In this document: positions 34,242 to 42,919 of the stretch, in pieces
Position numbering within the stretch: position 1 is the stretch's first letter
Layout of the letters: each line of letters starts with the position of its first letter
DNA from: Microtetraspora niveoalba
Lineage (GTDB): Bacteria > Actinomycetota > Actinomycetes > Streptosporangiales > Streptosporangiaceae
Assembly (NCBI RefSeq): GCF_001570405.1
Contig: NZ_BBYM01000028.1
Location: 1-64,000, forward strand
Reading direction: 5' to 3'
Length of the DNA: 64,000 nucleotides
Made by a program: the position numbers and the translations under genes
Notes under the pieces: generated by a model
Database searches by the model: none
What the model was told of the DNA's origin: nothing
The model's input: only the letters and a program-made list of their open reading frames with translations

Positions 34242-35503
34242 GCGACGTCCCCGAGGCGGGCCTCGGCACACCCCCCGGCCCGACGCCCGACGCATCCCCT
34301 GACGTGTCCCCGGGCTCCCCCGGCTCCCTCGGCTCCCTCGGCTCCCCCGGCGGAGCCTCCGGCGCGAACCCCGGCGTCGTCCCGGGCGTGCCGGAGGACG
34401 GCTCCGCCCGGGGCGTCGCCTCCGTATGGTCGGCGCGGGCCTGGTCCCGCTTCCTGCTGATGATCCTGGCGACGGTCTTCGCGTCCGCCGTGTACGTGAA
34501 CGGCGGGCACCCGGCGTGGGCCGTCGCCCTCGTCCTCTGCCTCGCCGTACTGACCGGTGTGCTCGGCGTGACGACCCGCTTCATGGCGGACGACAGGGAG
34601 GGGCACTGGGCGGCGGCTTTCGGCGTGCTCACGGCCCTCGTCCTCGGGCTGGAGGCGTGGGCCGGGCCGGAATGGGCGGTCACCGCCGCCTGGGCGACCT
34701 CGGCGGCGGGCTGGAGCCGGAGCCGGCACCGCAAGCCGCTGATCGGGGGCGTGTCCGCGGCGACCGGGCTGCTCGTCCTCTCGCACGGCGCGGACGTGGG
34801 GCAGGCCGTCGTCTTCGCGGCGTTCGTCCTGCTGGCGGGCGTGTTCTCGGCTCAGGCGCGCAGGAGCTCCGAACTGATCGACGAGCTCCGGAGCACGCGG
34901 CGCGAGCTGGCCCGGCTGGCCGTGCTCGAAGAGCGCAACCGCATCGCCCGCGACCTGCACGACCTGGTCGGGCACAGCCTCTCGGTCGTCGCGGTGAAGA
35001 CGGAACTCGCCCGCCGCCTGCTCTCGCTGGACACCGACCGGGCCGACGCCGAGCTGAAGGACATCGACGCGACCGTGCGCCGCGCCCTCGCCGAGGTACG
35101 GCAGGCCGTCACGAGCTACCGCCAGCCCACGCTCGCCGCCGAGTTGTCGTCCGCCGTACGGGCCGCCGAGGCGGCGGGCATCGCGTGCGAGGTGCGCGCC
35201 CCCGAGACGTGGGACCTGCCGGTTCCGGTGGAGGGCCTGCTCGCGTGGACCGTACGCGAGGGGATCACGAACGTGCTGCGGCACAGCGGCGCGTCGTCGT
35301 GCGTCATCACCGTCTCGCCGGTCGCGCCCGTCTCGGTGGAGATCGCCGACGACGGCTCCGGCCCGCCGGAAGGGGAAGGCCGGGGCAACGGGCTCGCCGG
35401 GCTGAGCGAGCGGGCCCGCGCCCTCGGCGGGACGCTCACCGTGGGGCGCCGGGACGGCGGCGGCTTCCTGCTCCGCGTCGAGGCGCCGAAGGAGGCCCGA
35501 TGA
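34238..35503 (+). CDS. DesK/NarX-type sensor histidine kinase
   Basis: 421 residues from GTG 34238 (GTGA overlap). An unusual Pro/Gly/Ser-rich cytoplasmic leader of about 65 residues contains GSPGSLGSLGSPGG-type repeats. About five or six membrane helices (70-205) follow, then the HisKA_3 motif ERNRIARDLHDLVGHSLS with the phospho-His, and a HATPase domain (TNVLRHSGASS, NGLAGLSERARALGG). No large extracytoplasmic sensor is present, so it probably senses membrane state or transporter activity, as in LiaS/DesK-like systems. It is coupled to the regulator downstream. Confidence 0.92.
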   Translation: MSDVPEAGLGTPPGPTPDASPDVSPGSPGSLGSLGSPGGASGANPGVVPGVPEDGSARGVASVWSARAWSRFLLMILATVFASAVYVNGGHPAWAVALVLCLAVLTGVLGVTTRFMADDREGHWAAAFGVLTALVLGLEAWAGPEWAVTAAWATSAAGWSRSRHRKPLIGGVSAATGLLVLSHGADVGQAVVFAAFVLLAGVFSAQARRSSELIDELRSTRRELARLAVLEERNRIARDLHDLVGHSLSVVAVKTELARRLLSLDTDRADAELKDIDATVRRALAEVRQAVTSYRQPTLAAELSSAVRAAEAAGIACEVRAPETWDLPVPVEGLLAWTVREGITNVLRHSGASSCVITVSPVAPVSVEIADDGSGPPEGEGRGNGLAGLSERARALGGTLTVGRRDGGGFLLRVEAPKEAR

Positions 35504-35604
35504 CGGGAAACGCCGAGGAGGACACGATGGCGCCGGGTGCCGCGGAAGGGCTCACGGCGCGAGGAGGGGTGATGACGAGAAACGCGGAGGGAGGCACGAT
35601 GGCG
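35499..35604. repeat. Duplicated translation-start region of the response regulator
   Basis: A 34-nt segment at 35499-35532 recurs at 35571-35604 with only a handful of differences; both contain GATGACG, GAAACGC, a purine ribosome-binding site and CACGATGGCG. The result is four in-frame ATG codons (35500, 35527, 35572, 35599), each with a plausible ribosome-binding site. The 72-nt offset keeps the frame. Confidence 0.75.
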
Positions 35605-36207
35605 ATCCGCATCCTGCTGGCCGAGGACCAGACCATGTTCCGTGGCGCCATGGCGGCGCTGCTGTCGCTCGAACCGGGATTCGAGGTGGTCGGCGACGTG
35701 GCCCGCGGCGACCAGGTGGTGGGCGCCTGCGAGGCGCTGCGTCCCGACGTGGCGCTGCTCGACATCGAGATGCCCGGCATCGACGGACTCGAGGCGGCCA
35801 GACGGCTGCGTACGGCGGTGCCGGAGACGAAGGTCGTCATCGTGACCACCTTCGGCCGGCCCGGCTACCTGCACGCCGCGCTCGCCGCCGGGGCACGCGG
35901 TTTCCTCATCAAGGACACGCCGATCGAGCAGTTGTCGGCCGCGATCCGCAAGGTCGCGGACGGCGGGCAGGCGATCGACCCGGCGCTGGCGGTCGCCGCG
36001 CTGAGCGAGGGGGCCAGCCCGCTCACCCCGCGCGAGAAGGACGTGCTCGCCGCCGCGCGCGGCCACGGCACCATCGCCGACATCGCCCGCGGCCTGCACC
36101 TGTCGTCGGGGACCGTGCGCAACCACCTCTCGGCGGCCATCCAGAAGCTCGGCGCGCGGACCAGGGCGGAGGCGGTGGAGACCGCGGAGGGCAAGGGCTG
36201 GCTCTGA
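35599..36207 (+). CDS. NarL/LuxR-type response regulator
   Basis: 202 residues from ATG 35599, favoured because GGAGGGAGG precedes it and the family normally begins MAIRILLAEDQ. Upstream in-frame ATGs at 35500 (overlapping the kinase stop), 35527 and 35572 would add up to 33 residues. The receiver has the phosphoacceptor Asp in ALLDIEMPG and the switch Lys in FLIKDTP. The LuxR helix-turn-helix (SPLTPREKDVLAAA, IARGLHLSSGTVRNHLS) fills the C-terminus. It should control the ABC exporter at the head of its operon. Confidence 0.92.
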   Translation: MAIRILLAEDQTMFRGAMAALLSLEPGFEVVGDVARGDQVVGACEALRPDVALLDIEMPGIDGLEAARRLRTAVPETKVVIVTTFGRPGYLHAALAAGARGFLIKDTPIEQLSAAIRKVADGGQAIDPALAVAALSEGASPLTPREKDVLAAARGHGTIADIARGLHLSSGTVRNHLSAAIQKLGARTRAEAVETAEGKGWL

Positions 36208-36251
36208 CCCCCTCCGGCGCGGCCGCGGCCGCCGCACGAGGTATTATTCGG

Positions 36252-36265
36252 TTGTTGCCTAACAA
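36252..36265. promoter_or_regulatory. Putative SdpR-type operator
   Basis: A dyad TTGTT-GCCT-AACAA lies 12 nt before the ATG of the ArsR/SdpR-like gene and next to a TATTAT element at 36242-36247 that could be its -10. ArsR-family autorepressors bind dyads of this kind over their own promoters. The exact site is inferred. Confidence 0.45.
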
Positions 36266-36277
36266 GGAAACGAAGCG

Positions 36278-36568
36278 ATGAATCTTGTCTACGAGGCGCT
36301 GGCTCACCCCACCCGCCGGCAGATCATCGCGCTGCTCCGACGGGGAGACCTCCCCGCCGGTGAGATCGCCGCCCACTTCGACATCGCCAAGCCGACCCTC
36401 TCCGGCCACCTCCGGGTGCTGCGCGAGGCCGGCCTGGTGGCCGGGGAGCGGCACGGCACCTCGATCGTCTACAGCCTCCAGCTCTCCCTGCTGGAGGAGT
36501 CGCTGGCCGCGCTTCTCGACCTGTTCAAGATCGACTCGGCCGGGTCGGGCGCCCCACCCCCACCCTGA
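36278..36568 (+). CDS. ArsR/SdpR-family repressor
   Basis: A 96-residue winged-helix protein (ALAHPTRRQIIALL, IAAHFDIAKPTLSGHLRVLREAGLV) without the metal-binding cysteines of ArsR or SmtB, consistent with the SdpR subgroup. AAGGAAACG precedes the ATG. The SdpI-like membrane protein starts 49 nt downstream. In Bacillus subtilis SdpR represses sdpRI until membrane SdpI, bound to the toxin SdpC, sequesters it. By analogy this pair may form a sensor and immunity circuit. No sdpABC toxin genes are in the window. Confidence 0.88.
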   Translation: MNLVYEALAHPTRRQIIALLRRGDLPAGEIAAHFDIAKPTLSGHLRVLREAGLVAGERHGTSIVYSLQLSLLEESLAALLDLFKIDSAGSGAPPPP

Positions 36569-36617
36569 GGAGCACTCGCCGGACACGACCCCCGCCCCCG
36601 ACGAGGAAAGGACCCCC

Positions 36618-37304
36618 ATGTCCAAGGACGCCGCAACCGAGGACCGGCTCGACATCCGTCCCGGCCTCATCGCCACCGCCGCCGCCCTGCTTCTGGCCGG
36701 CGGGATCTCGCTCTGGGGCTGGACCGCCCTTCCCGACGACGCGCGCATCCCCATGCACTGGGGGCCGTCCGGCGAGGTCGACCGCTACGGCGGGAAGACC
36801 GAGGCCCTGATCACGCTTCCCCTGATCGTCCTCGGGCTCGGCCTGCTCCTCGCCGTCGCGCCCCGGCTGATGCCCCGGCGGCAGAACGCCGCACGTTCCC
36901 GGCACGTCTATTTCGCGGCCTGGGTGGGGACGCTGGTCCTACTCACGGTCACTCACGCGGTGAGCGTCTTCAACGCGGCCGGCGGAGACCTGCCCGTGGT
37001 GAGGATCATCATGGCGCTCATCGCTCTCCTCTTCGTGGTGCTCGGCAACTACTTGCCCAAGTCGCGCAGCAACTGGATCGCGGGCGTGCGCACCCCCTGG
37101 ACGCTGGAGAGCGACGTGGCCTGGCGGCGCGCCAACCGCCTGGCCGGCATCCTCTTCGCCGTGGTGGGCCTGGCGCTCCTGGTCGGCGCCTTCATCCTGC
37201 CGATCCCCGCGCTGGTCGTGCTCACCCTTACCGGGACGGCGGTCTGCGCGATCGGGCCCACTGTCTACTCCTGGTGGATCTGGCGCGCCGACCCCGGCCG
37301 CTGA
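36618..37304 (+). CDS. SdpI-family membrane protein (DUF1648)
   Basis: 228 residues with six membrane helices. The DUF1648 element IPMHWGPSGEVDRYGGK lies between helices 1 and 2. The C-terminal SdpI signature LGNYLPKSRSNWIAGVRTPWTL is followed by VAWRRANRLAG. The start at 36618 follows a GAGGAAAGGA ribosome-binding site. SdpI proteins protect against cannibalism-type toxins and relay signal to SdpR. Here the partner repressor is adjacent but a toxin is not, so the inducing agent may be foreign or encoded elsewhere. Confidence 0.9.
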   Translation: MSKDAATEDRLDIRPGLIATAAALLLAGGISLWGWTALPDDARIPMHWGPSGEVDRYGGKTEALITLPLIVLGLGLLLAVAPRLMPRRQNAARSRHVYFAAWVGTLVLLTVTHAVSVFNAAGGDLPVVRIIMALIALLFVVLGNYLPKSRSNWIAGVRTPWTLESDVAWRRANRLAGILFAVVGLALLVGAFILPIPALVVLTLTGTAVCAIGPTVYSWWIWRADPGR

Positions 37305-37574
37305 CCGCCGCCCAGGGCACGCCAGGGGCAAGTCTCTGAGCCGGCCGACGGGCCCCCGGTGCTCACGCCAGGGGCAGGGTGAGACATCGGCCGGCACGGC
37401 ATTTCGGACAACTTTCCACTCGTCGCCATATAGAGCGACGAAAGCCGAGCGCTGGATATGCCGCACGACAAGCCCGGCGAATCCCAATGGACCGATCCCA
37501 CAAAACCCCTACGTAACACGCGACAGCCGGATAATCTCAGCCAAACCCATAAATCCGGACTTCAGAGGTAACTC

Positions 37575-38723
37575 GTGCCGTGGTCGTGGGGAGAGCTGCC
37601 TGTCGGCCGCGTCGTGCGCCTCCACGGGGCCGGCGCCGAAGCCCTGACCCCGGCCATCGACCCGCTGCCCGACGGCGCCCCGGCGATCGTCACGTACTTC
37701 GCGCGCGAGGCCCCGTCCACAGCCGACCTGGTGGCCTCGATGCTGGACGAGTTGGAACAGGCGGCCGTCGGCCTGTTCCCCGCGTGGTTGCCGGGAGCGG
37801 ACGGCATCGACGGCCCCGGCGGCGCGGGTGTGCCCGCCGTACGGGCCCTCGCCCTGCGGGCGGCGTCGGCGACCGGCCACTTCGGTCCCTTCCTCGCCGA
37901 CCTGGCCGAGATCTCCCTCCGCTGGGCCGCCGCCCCTCCCGCCGACTTGTCCACAGGTTGTGGATTCCCCGGGAACGGCAGACCGGCCGGGCCTCGTGGC
38001 TCAGCCGTGAACGGCGCCGCCCTGGCACCCGCCCCTTCCGGTACAGGCGTCCTCCCGGGAGGCAGGACGAGGTTCGCTCCCGAGACGCGGGCCGCCGGGC
38101 TCGCCCGGGTGCTCGCCGCGAGCTTCCGCCGGGCGCACGCCGCGATCCTCGTGGTCGTACCGACCGGCCTGTCCCCGCTCACGGAGGAGATCCTCGTCGG
38201 GGCCTGCGAGTGGCTCGCCCATCGCGGCGGCCTCGGCGTCTGGTTGACCGGCGCCCCGCTGGTGTCGGTCGACCGCGTACCCACCGTGTACGTGGGGCCC
38301 GCGGAACGCCGGACGGAGCGAGGAAAGGAACACCGGGCGGACGTGCCGATCAGGTCCTATCCGGCCGCCGGCCGTCCCCACCCGGGCAGCGCCGTCGAGA
38401 AGAGGCTGGAAGACGCCCTCGGCCGGTGCGCCTGGGCCGCCGGGCGGGAGTGGAACCAGCCCTACCAGCCGCACCCGCTCGTCAACCGGATGTGGCTCGA
38501 CCTGCTGTGGCGCGCCGAGCGCTGCGTCGTCGAGATCGACGGCCGAGAGCACGGCACCACGGACAAATACGAAGCCGACCGACGGCGCGACGCCTGGCTC
38601 ATCCGGGATGGTCACGCCGTCCTTCGGTTCAGCAACGAACAGATCCTTGCGGACCCGCAAGCCGTGCTCGACCGGATAGAGCGTGAGCTTCGCGCACGCC
38701 GCCAGAGCCCATTGGAGGAATAA
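37575..38723 (+). CDS. DUF559/Vsr-like PD-(D/E)xK endonuclease with unknown N-terminal domain
   Basis: 382 residues from a GTG preceded by CAGAGGT. The C-terminal 110 residues match the DUF559 group of Vsr-like nucleases: EKRLEDAL, then MWLDLLW (D309), RCVVEIDGREHG (E320, D322), RRRDAWLIRDGHAVLRF. These give the Asp and Glu-x-Asp pattern of the PD-(D/E)xK core. The N-terminal 260 residues are an alpha/beta region with a Gly/Pro-rich central loop and no known motif; they could bind DNA or a partner. Only 3 nt separate it from the next gene. A herA-like ATPase follows, an arrangement recalling HerA-NurA and HerA-effector pairs, so this is probably the effector nuclease of a defence or DNA-processing module. 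Confidence 0.82.
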   Translation: MPWSWGELPVGRVVRLHGAGAEALTPAIDPLPDGAPAIVTYFAREAPSTADLVASMLDELEQAAVGLFPAWLPGADGIDGPGGAGVPAVRALALRAASATGHFGPFLADLAEISLRWAAAPPADLSTGCGFPGNGRPAGPRGSAVNGAALAPAPSGTGVLPGGRTRFAPETRAAGLARVLAASFRRAHAAILVVVPTGLSPLTEEILVGACEWLAHRGGLGVWLTGAPLVSVDRVPTVYVGPAERRTERGKEHRADVPIRSYPAAGRPHPGSAVEKRLEDALGRCAWAAGREWNQPYQPHPLVNRMWLDLLWRAERCVVEIDGREHGTTDKYEADRRRDAWLIRDGHAVLRFSNEQILADPQAVLDRIERELRARRQSPLEE

Positions 38724-38726
38724 CGC

Positions 38727-39557
38727 ATGTCCGAAACCGACCTGACGTTTGCCGATATCGCAATATTGCTGGTGTTGATGGCTGAAGCCCGGGAAGTGCC
38801 GAATCCCGAGTTGCAGGCGATGTACGGCGGCGTGGATCTCAACGGCAAACAGCGCCGGAAGCTGAACGACCTCAAGCTGGTGGACAGCCGCAAAAGCCGA
38901 GAGCACCGGAACGCCAACCTTCACCTGCTCACCGACAAGGGATGGGTCCGGGTCGCGGAGGAGGTACGCGCCGGGCTCACCATGCCCGCCGGCAACGTGG
39001 GACGGGCGGCGGTCGCGGCCACGCGAGCGATCATGATCGCCCTCCAGCGATTCCTGGACCGAAGCGATCACCGGTACTCGGACATCTTCCGGCCCGCGGA
39101 CGCTCCCTCGGCCGGCGACGCCACACGGACGACGTCCGTCGACCAGCCGGGGACGGCCCCCGCCCACCCCACGGCCGCTGAGAACGCGCGCACACCGGAC
39201 GGCAGCGCGGACGACACACCTGCCGAACCCATCCAGGGCAGGCGTGCGGAGGGCGAGAGCTACGGCGACCGGCCGGTAAGAGACGCCGACACCCCCGCGG
39301 ACACCGAGATGGCGATCCGCGCCGCCTACGCGAAGCTGGCGGGAAAGCCGGGTGACTGGGTGAGGCTCACCGAGCTCCGCCCGCTGCTCGGCGACGTCTC
39401 CCGGTCGGAGGTGGACGCCACCCTCAAGCGGATGTCCAGCACGCCGGGTGTCACCTTCAGCCCCGAGTCGAACCAGAAGGCGCTCACCGCGGCGGACCGG
39501 GAAGCGGCGGTGATCATCGGCAACCAGAGCAAGCATCTCCTCCAGATCGAGGCGTGA
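38727..39557 (+). CDS. Double winged-helix adaptor protein
   Basis: 276 residues in three parts. The N-terminal winged helix (about 1-80) reads DLTFADIAILLVLM, NGKQRRKLNDLKLV and LHLLTDKGW, like PadR-type DNA-binding domains. A disordered linker (about 120-190) follows. A second winged-helix-like domain (about 195-276) contains WVRLTELRPLLG, SRSEVDATLKRM and the ending KALTAADREAAVIIGNQ. No enzymatic motif is seen. The first gene lies 3 nt upstream, and the stop overlaps the ATPase start. The likely role is DNA binding or bridging between nuclease and ATPase. I do not recognise a characterised homologue. Confidence 0.75.
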   Translation: MSETDLTFADIAILLVLMAEAREVPNPELQAMYGGVDLNGKQRRKLNDLKLVDSRKSREHRNANLHLLTDKGWVRVAEEVRAGLTMPAGNVGRAAVAATRAIMIALQRFLDRSDHRYSDIFRPADAPSAGDATRTTSVDQPGTAPAHPTAAENARTPDGSADDTPAEPIQGRRAEGESYGDRPVRDADTPADTEMAIRAAYAKLAGKPGDWVRLTELRPLLGDVSRSEVDATLKRMSSTPGVTFSPESNQKALTAADREAAVIIGNQSKHLLQIEA

Positions 39558-42500
39558 TGACCGACCGTGACCTGACCGCCCTGGGGGCCCTCCGCTTCAA
39601 CTACATCGACGGCGCCGACGACGTGTGGTGCTCGTCGCCGTACCACGTGGAGACCCTCCACCACGCCACTGCCCAGATGCTGCTCCAGGCCGTCGCCGAG
39701 GCGGGAGAGAACCAGAACGCGAACCCCATCGGGCTGGTCGTTCAGGGCCAGCGGGGCAGCGGCAAGACCCACCTGCTCGGCTCGCTGCGCGAGCAGGTGC
39801 AGCGCGACGGCGGCTATTTCTTCCTGGTCGGGCTGCTCGACGCCAGGAACTTCTGGGAGAGCACCGTCCTCTCCATGCTGGACGGCCTCTCTCGTCGCGA
39901 CATCGGCGGAGAGACACAGCTCAGCGTCTTCCTCCGGCGCCTGGCGTCCCTGGCCGACGTACCCCGGATGGTCCGCAGAGCGATCTACGGCCAGGCCGCC
40001 CTGACCAAGGACGCTCTCGACGCGTTCATCGGGGCCCTCCGTCATGTGGACCGCCAGGTGGGCCGGGAGACCCAGGACGTGGCGCGCGCTCTCGCGCTGC
40101 TCGCCTCGGACGAGTTCGCCGCGCAGGACATCGGCGAGTCGTTCCTCACCGCGAGCCCGGAGGAGGAGCCGGGAGAACGGGCCCGCTGGGGCATCCGGCA
40201 GGTCGCCAAATCGCCTCAGGAGATCGTCCGGGACCTGTCCCGGCTGCTCGCGCTCACCGGCCCCTCGGTCATCGCGGTCGACCAGATCGACCTGCTCATC
40301 GCGGAACTCACGCTGCTGGCCGGCAAGAACCAGATTCCCGACGCGGACGAACTGCTCAAGATCGAGCAGGTCGCGCACGGGTTGATGGGGTTGCGCGAGA
40401 TGACCCGCCGCACGGTGACGATCCTCTCGTGCCTCCCGTCGACCTGGGTGCTGATCGAGCAGTTCGGCACCGACACCGTGCAGGACAGGTTCCGCAGGGC
40501 GGCAACGCTGAGGACGCTCAACGACCCCGAGATCGCCCGCTCCCTGGTGGCGAAGCGGTTCCAGGTGCAGTACGCCGGGGCCGGCTACCAGCCGCCCTAT
40601 CCGACCTGGCCGATCGCCCCCGAAGCGTTCGCGGAGGCCGGGGAGTTCACCCCGCGCCAGCTCCTCAAAGAGATCCACGCCCACGTCCAGGCATGCTTGC
40701 TCGAAGGGGCCGTCTGGGAACTGGAACGTTTCGGTGACACGCCCGGAAGGCGGAAGCCGCCCCCCATCTCGCCCGCCGACCTCGCCGCGTTGGACGCCCG
40801 TTACGCCGAGCTGAGGAACGGAGCCGACATCCCCGCGGCGCTCGCCCCCGCGACCGAGGACGCGACGATGCCCCGCCTGCTGACCGCCGGGCTCACCGCG
40901 TGGATCGCGGGCCTGGGTGACGACGGCAACGACTTCGCGCAGGACTCGCCGCCGAGCGGCAAGCCGGCGCTGCACGCGCGCCTGCGCCGGACCCTGCACG
41001 AGGCGACGGAGGACGAGGCTCACTGGGCGTTCCGCGCGATCTCCACCCAGCACGCCAACGCCGCGCTGACCCGGCTGCGCAACGCCTGCGTCGCGACGGG
41101 ACTGGACGCGGCCACGCCGAAGCGGCGGTTGTTCATCCTGCGCAACGAGGACTGGGCCAAGGGGCCGCGAACCCGTGAGGCACTGGCCGCGTTCGAGGAG
41201 GCGGGCGGCCGGACCCTGACCGTCAGTCCGGACGATCTGGCGCGGATGGCGGCGCTCGAAACCCTCATCATGGAGAACGATCCGCGGCTGCGCGCCTGGT
41301 TCACCGTCCGGAGACCCGCCGAGGACATCAAGATCTTCACGGAGGCCCTGGGCGATGTCCCGGCCACGCCCAGGACACCGGTGTCACCCGCCGACACCGA
41401 CACCGGCCCCGTCACGCCGGGTGGAGGCGTGGCAGAACCGGCCGCCGCGGGGTCTCCCTCCTCCGTGCCGTGCGCATCCGGCCCGGAACGACACTCGGTA
41501 CCGGAGGACCGGCCTGATCCCGCTCCTTCGGAGCCGGGTCACAAGGAGGCCGGCCGGAAGGGCTCCGGCGCGTCCGATGCCGACCTCCCCACCCGGTCCG
41601 GCGTGAGCATGGTGCCGTACGTGACCGTGGGCAGGGCGATGACGGACGGCACGCCGATGCGGGTGACCCTGGAGACGCTGAGGAAGCACACGGCGATCTT
41701 CGCCGGGTCCGGGTCGGGCAAGACCGTGCTGATCCGCCGCCTGGTCGAAGAGTGCGCGCTCCAGGGCGTGTCCGCGATCGTGCTCGACCCGAACAACGAC
41801 CTGGCTCGGCTGGGCGACCCCTGGCCGGAGGCCCCGCCGTACTGGGACGAAGGAGACGCGGCGCGCGCGGAGGACTATCTCGCGAACACCGACGTGGTCG
41901 TCTGGACGCCGCGCAGGAAGCTGGGCCGCCCGCTGACCTTCCAGCCGCTGCCGGACTTCGCGGGCGTCGCCGACGACCCGGACGAGTTCGACGCCGCGCT
42001 GGACGTCGCGGTGGCGTCGATCCTGCCCCACGCCAAGCTGGACGCGAAGACGCACAAGGCCCAGCGCGGCCAGGCCGTGCTCCGTGAGGCGCTCAGGTAC
42101 TACGGCAGGCGGGGACACACCGACCTGACCGGCCTCATCGAGCTGCTGTCGGACCTCCCGGACGGCGTGAGCGGGCTGGACGGCGCGACGAAGATCGGCG
42201 CCGACCTGGCCCAGACCCTCACCGCCGCCAGAGTGAACGACCCGATGTTCGGCGGCGAGGGCGCGCCGGTCGATCCCGGCCTGCTGCTGACGCCTCCCGA
42301 GGGCAAGCGGGCCCGGATCTCGGTGATCAGCTTCATCGGGATGCAGGGGGACGAGCAGCGGCAGAGCTTCGTCAACCAGCTCCAGATGGCGCTGTTCGCC
42401 TGGATCAAGCGCAACCCGGCCCGCGAGCGGCCGCTGGGCGGGCTGTTCGTGATGGACGAGGCGCAGACGTTCGCGCCGTCCACCATGCTCACCCCCTGTA

Positions 42501-42859
42501 CGCGGAGCACGCTGGCGCTCGCGTCCCAGGCCCGCAAGTACGGTCTCGGCCTGGTCTTCGCCACCCAGGCGCCGAAGGGACTGCACAACCAGATCCCGGG
42601 GAACGCGGCCACCCAGTTCTTCGGCCTGCTGAACAGCCCGGCCCAGATCGACGCGGCACGGGAGATCGCCCGGGCCAAGGGCAGCGGCGTGGACGAGATC
42701 TCCCGGCTCGGCTCCGGCCAGTTCTACGCCGCCTCGGAGGGGACCGCGTTCGCGAAGCTGCGGGTGCCGATGTGCCTGAGCCACCACCCCAAGGCCGCGC
42801 TCACCACGGAGGAGGTGCTCGAAAGGGCGAACGGCTCGCAGGAGACCGATGAAAACTGA
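39557..42859 (+). CDS. Dual-ATPase protein: N-terminal AAA domain plus C-terminal HerA/DUF87-type translocase
   Basis: 1,100 residues from ATG 39557 (TGATG junction; a GTG one codon earlier is also possible). The N-terminal AAA domain has Walker A GQRGSGKT (64-71) and a Walker B-like VIAVDQIDLL (D242), followed by a helical region to about residue 600. After a disordered linker (about 600-690) comes the HerA/FtsK-like domain: Walker A GSGSGKT (K722), Walker B LFVMDEAQTF (D967, E968) and the DUF87 segment FATQAPKGLHNQIPGNAATQFF. HerA-type hexamers move along DNA and in defence systems pair with nucleases or NADases (for example SIR2-HerA and DUF4297-HerA). The fused first AAA domain resembles STAND/ORC-type sensors, suggesting regulated activation. 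It is the third gene of the nuclease operon. Confidence 0.85.
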   Translation: MTDRDLTALGALRFNYIDGADDVWCSSPYHVETLHHATAQMLLQAVAEAGENQNANPIGLVVQGQRGSGKTHLLGSLREQVQRDGGYFFLVGLLDARNFWESTVLSMLDGLSRRDIGGETQLSVFLRRLASLADVPRMVRRAIYGQAALTKDALDAFIGALRHVDRQVGRETQDVARALALLASDEFAAQDIGESFLTASPEEEPGERARWGIRQVAKSPQEIVRDLSRLLALTGPSVIAVDQIDLLIAELTLLAGKNQIPDADELLKIEQVAHGLMGLREMTRRTVTILSCLPSTWVLIEQFGTDTVQDRFRRAATLRTLNDPEIARSLVAKRFQVQYAGAGYQPPYPTWPIAPEAFAEAGEFTPRQLLKEIHAHVQACLLEGAVWELERFGDTPGRRKPPPISPADLAALDARYAELRNGADIPAALAPATEDATMPRLLTAGLTAWIAGLGDDGNDFAQDSPPSGKPALHARLRRTLHEATEDEAHWAFRAISTQHANAALTRLRNACVATGLDAATPKRRLFILRNEDWAKGPRTREALAAFEEAGGRTLTVSPDDLARMAALETLIMENDPRLRAWFTVRRPAEDIKIFTEALGDVPATPRTPVSPADTDTGPVTPGGGVAEPAAAGSPSSVPCASGPERHSVPEDRPDPAPSEPGHKEAGRKGSGASDADLPTRSGVSMVPYVTVGRAMTDGTPMRVTLETLRKHTAIFAGSGSGKTVLIRRLVEECALQGVSAIVLDPNNDLARLGDPWPEAPPYWDEGDAARAEDYLANTDVVVWTPRRKLGRPLTFQPLPDFAGVADDPDEFDAALDVAVASILPHAKLDAKTHKAQRGQAVLREALRYYGRRGHTDLTGLIELLSDLPDGVSGLDGATKIGADLAQTLTAARVNDPMFGGEGAPVDPGLLLTPPEGKRARISVISFIGMQGDEQRQSFVNQLQMALFAWIKRNPARERPLGGLFVMDEAQTFAPSTMLTPCTRSTLALASQARKYGLGLVFATQAPKGLHNQIPGNAATQFFGLLNSPAQIDAAREIARAKGSGVDEISRLGSGQFYAASEGTAFAKLRVPMCLSHHPKAALTTEEVLERANGSQETDEN

Positions 42860-42919
42860 CGATCCGTCCACATCTGCCTGACTATTGTGATCCCACCTGA
42901 TCGAGGGGGAAGGCGAACG

